Assembly: GCA_017467845.1 (NCBI GenBank)
Contig: JAFUKH010000048.1
Location: forward strand, 1 to 32,225
Origin: Lachnospiraceae bacterium
Lineage (GTDB): Bacteria > Bacillota > Clostridia > Lachnospirales > Lachnospiraceae
Reading direction: 5' to 3'
DNA: 32,225 nucleotides
In this document: in pieces, positions 30,784 through 32,225 of the stretch
Layout: each line of letters opens with the position of its first letter
Position numbering within the stretch: position 1 is the stretch's first letter
Program-made: the position numbers and the translations under genes
The notes under the pieces: model-generated
What the model saw: the letters and a program-made list of their open reading frames with translations, nothing else
What the model was told of the DNA's origin: nothing
The model's database searches: none

Positions 30784-32225
30784 AAGCCTTTCGTTGTCTC
30801 ACTCAGGATAAGGAAATCCGCATAAAAACGGGAAATATTAAAACTACGGAACGTTGTCTTCTGGCAACGTTCTTTTATATTGTTCATATAAAAATATCCG
30901 AAGCCTTCACGATCGTAATAGTCCCTGAAATCATACTCGTCATAGTACATATTCAAATTATAACCATTCTCTGCAAGAAAAGGGATAATCGCCGGGGCTG
31001 CATCTGCACTAAGCTGTGACAGATAAAAATAGTCATCAAATTCTTCCGACTGAAAGAATCCCTTTGTTCCGTCAGCTGCAGCAATATTCACTTTTGCAAT
31101 GATATACTCCGGTCTTGCAAAGGCGAGAGCAATGTAGAGCACCGTCACCACCACCATACTGTAACGGAACAGCGGGAATCTCTTTTTAAAAATAAAAACA
31201 ATTACTCCCACAAATAACAGTGTCAATACCAACAATCCCCACAACACCAGTACACGCAGGTATGTCAGATAGTAATACATTATGTAGATTATCATTCGAT
31301 AAGCACTGGAAGCAATCATCACAAAACTACAAAGTGACATTACTGTCAATACCACCTTTAAAAGCTTACTTTCCTTAAAATAAGCTAATCCCACAAGAAC
31401 CAATACAAAATTTATAAGTGCTACCGCCAAAAGCTGGAAAAATCCTTCTCGGGCATATTCCGCATAGGTATACCCCAACGGTATCTTCATGTCTCCGGTA
31501 AACAAAAAGCTGTTATTTCCAAAATTCCCCAAAAACAAGTGGCGTATCTGAATATAACAAAACACGATATACATCATTGTGAGCATCAGTGCCAACGGTA
31601 TGGCCAGAAGTGCTTCTGCCTTTTTGCGCTCCTTCCCCGCTACAATAAGGCTCCTTTTCTCCAAATAAACCAATAGTCCATAGGATGCCATGAAAAAGAG
31701 TATCACGCGCCAGACAATTCCGAAGATGTCTTCTAACTTCAATGCCTCCAACAGGTTATTACCCATATCACGGAAAATCAGATCCGCACTAAACAGAAGG
31801 GATGCTATAATAGCAAAGATCGGAATGGCAATCAGCACCCCCAGAACGACATACAATACTTTGCTATTCTTGGTGCTCAGCTTATTTTTACAGAACCATT
31901 TTCCATGGGAAAACGGGGTAAATATCTCACAAAAGGCAGAGCAGACCGTACTTGTAATTGCCTTCACGGTTTTCCCGAAGCTCCAACTACTTACATCATA
32001 CAGATTTCCAAGGAGCATGGTAATCATCAGCAAAAAGATTCCGGTTTTGTTAAAGAAATGCAGCACCCCATCATCGGTACACACCGTTGCCACTGCCAAA
32101 AGTGCGATACTAATCAGGTAAAATAGATTCCCTTTTTTCCAGGTAAGCCCTAACCTTCCAAACGAATAATAGAAATAGTAAAGACTTCCTGCCACGAAAA
32201 AAGGGTAGGTAATTCCTGACTTATT
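30780..32225 (-). CDS. DUF4173/DUF4153-type multi-spanning membrane protein (5' end cut by window edge)
   Basis: At least 481 aa are visible. The frame stays open to the last base; the visible start reads NKSGITYPFFVAGSL, so the true start lies outside. There are about ten hydrophobic segments, with the family block YAEYAREGFFQLLAVALINFVLVL in the middle and a soluble C-terminal tail of ~110 residues. An in-frame GTG at 32193-32195 has no ribosome site and is not taken as the start. Function of the family is unknown. The 3' end converges on the ABC-F gene, and that gene's terminator lies inside this coding sequence. Confidence 0.82.
   Translation of the reverse strand, partial: NKSGITYPFFVAGSLYYFYYSFGRLGLTWKKGNLFYLISIALLAVATVCTDDGVLHFFNKTGIFLLMITMLLGNLYDVSSWSFGKTVKAITSTVCSAFCEIFTPFSHGKWFCKNKLSTKNSKVLYVVLGVLIAIPIFAIIASLLFSADLIFRDMGNNLLEALKLEDIFGIVWRVILFFMASYGLLVYLEKRSLIVAGKERKKAEALLAIPLALMLTMMYIVFCYIQIRHLFLGNFGNNSFLFTGDMKIPLGYTYAEYAREGFFQLLAVALINFVLVLVGLAYFKESKLLKVVLTVMSLCSFVMIASSAYRMIIYIMYYYLTYLRVLVLWGLLVLTLLFVGVIVFIFKKRFPLFRYSMVVVTVLYIALAFARPEYIIAKVNIAAADGTKGFFQSEEFDDYFYLSQLSADAAPAIIPFLAENGYNLNMYYDEYDFRDYYDREGFGYFYMNNIKERCQKTTFRSFNISRFYADFLILSETTKGF
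30849..30876 (+). terminator. Intrinsic terminator of the ABC-F gene, inside the convergent membrane-protein gene
   Basis: GAACGTTG (30849-30856), an 8-nt loop, CAACGTTC (30865-30872), then TTTT (30873-30876) on the plus strand. The 8-bp stem is perfect and lies 66 nt after the ABC-F stop. The same bases encode part of the C-terminal tail of the DUF4173/4153-type protein. Confidence 0.75.

Overview
The window looks like chromosomal DNA from an anaerobic, motile, Gram-positive member of the Clostridia, most likely a Lachnospiraceae (Roseburia/Butyrivibrio/Agathobacter-like). This is inferred from the oxygen-sensitive two-subunit class I fumarate hydratase, Shine-Dalgarno-rich starts, a Tad/Flp pilus locus of the clostridial layout, a compact flagellin with FliS, and a DUF2508 (YaaL-like) gene. 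Most genes lie on the minus strand. No CRISPR array, prophage or insertion sequence was seen.

Layout, left to right. (1) 1-360: the leader and promoter of what is probably an rRNA operon leaving the left edge on the minus strand, preceded by a tRNA-Ser(GCU) with a consensus promoter. (2) 370-4605: a six-gene minus-strand operon read rhomboid protease, flavodoxin-like/SCP2 fusion, HIT protein, fumarate hydratase alpha and beta, PlsC-type acyltransferase. (3) 4626-12985: a ten-gene Tad (Flp pilus) operon read TadZ-like, CpaF/TadA ATPase, TadB, TadC, Flp pilin, a DUF5702-like pilin-leader protein, a TadE-like protein with two Cys modules, prepilin peptidase, TadE, FHA protein. Many of these genes overlap and a good promoter sits in front of TadZ. 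(4) 13060-17632: a DUF2508 gene on the plus strand converges on a flagellar block (FliK-like protein, flagellin, FliS). (5) 17716-22476: glycogen branching enzyme behind a large TPR/acidic/AAA-like protein that has lost its ATPase motifs. (6) 22579-25491: plus-strand accessory genes, namely a GNAT acetyltransferase, a frameshifted MATE exporter, and a MerR-methyltransferase fusion with a MerR-type 19-bp-spacer promoter. (7) 25647-29144: a palindromic multi-hairpin element, then KsgA, a DHHW-like protein and an MBOAT protein on the minus strand. (8) 29166-32225: an ABC-F ATPase on the plus strand converging on a DUF4173/DUF4153-type membrane protein cut by the right edge.

The most unusual observation is the MBOAT/DHHW-like pair at 26660-29017. 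Both partners are full length, but the residues expected for O-acyl transfer are replaced in both (MBOAT WHIS to WQIS and WHG to WYG; DHHW to DSRI and KDS to KDD). The pair is also preceded by a perfect 28-bp inverted repeat in its leader. Other notable points are the pseudo-AAA+ protein coupled to glgB, tandem Ada-like Cys modules on a pilin-like protein, a FliK-like protein with internal repeats directly coupled to flagellin, and intrinsic terminators placed inside convergent coding sequences. All family assignments come from reading motifs; no database search was run.
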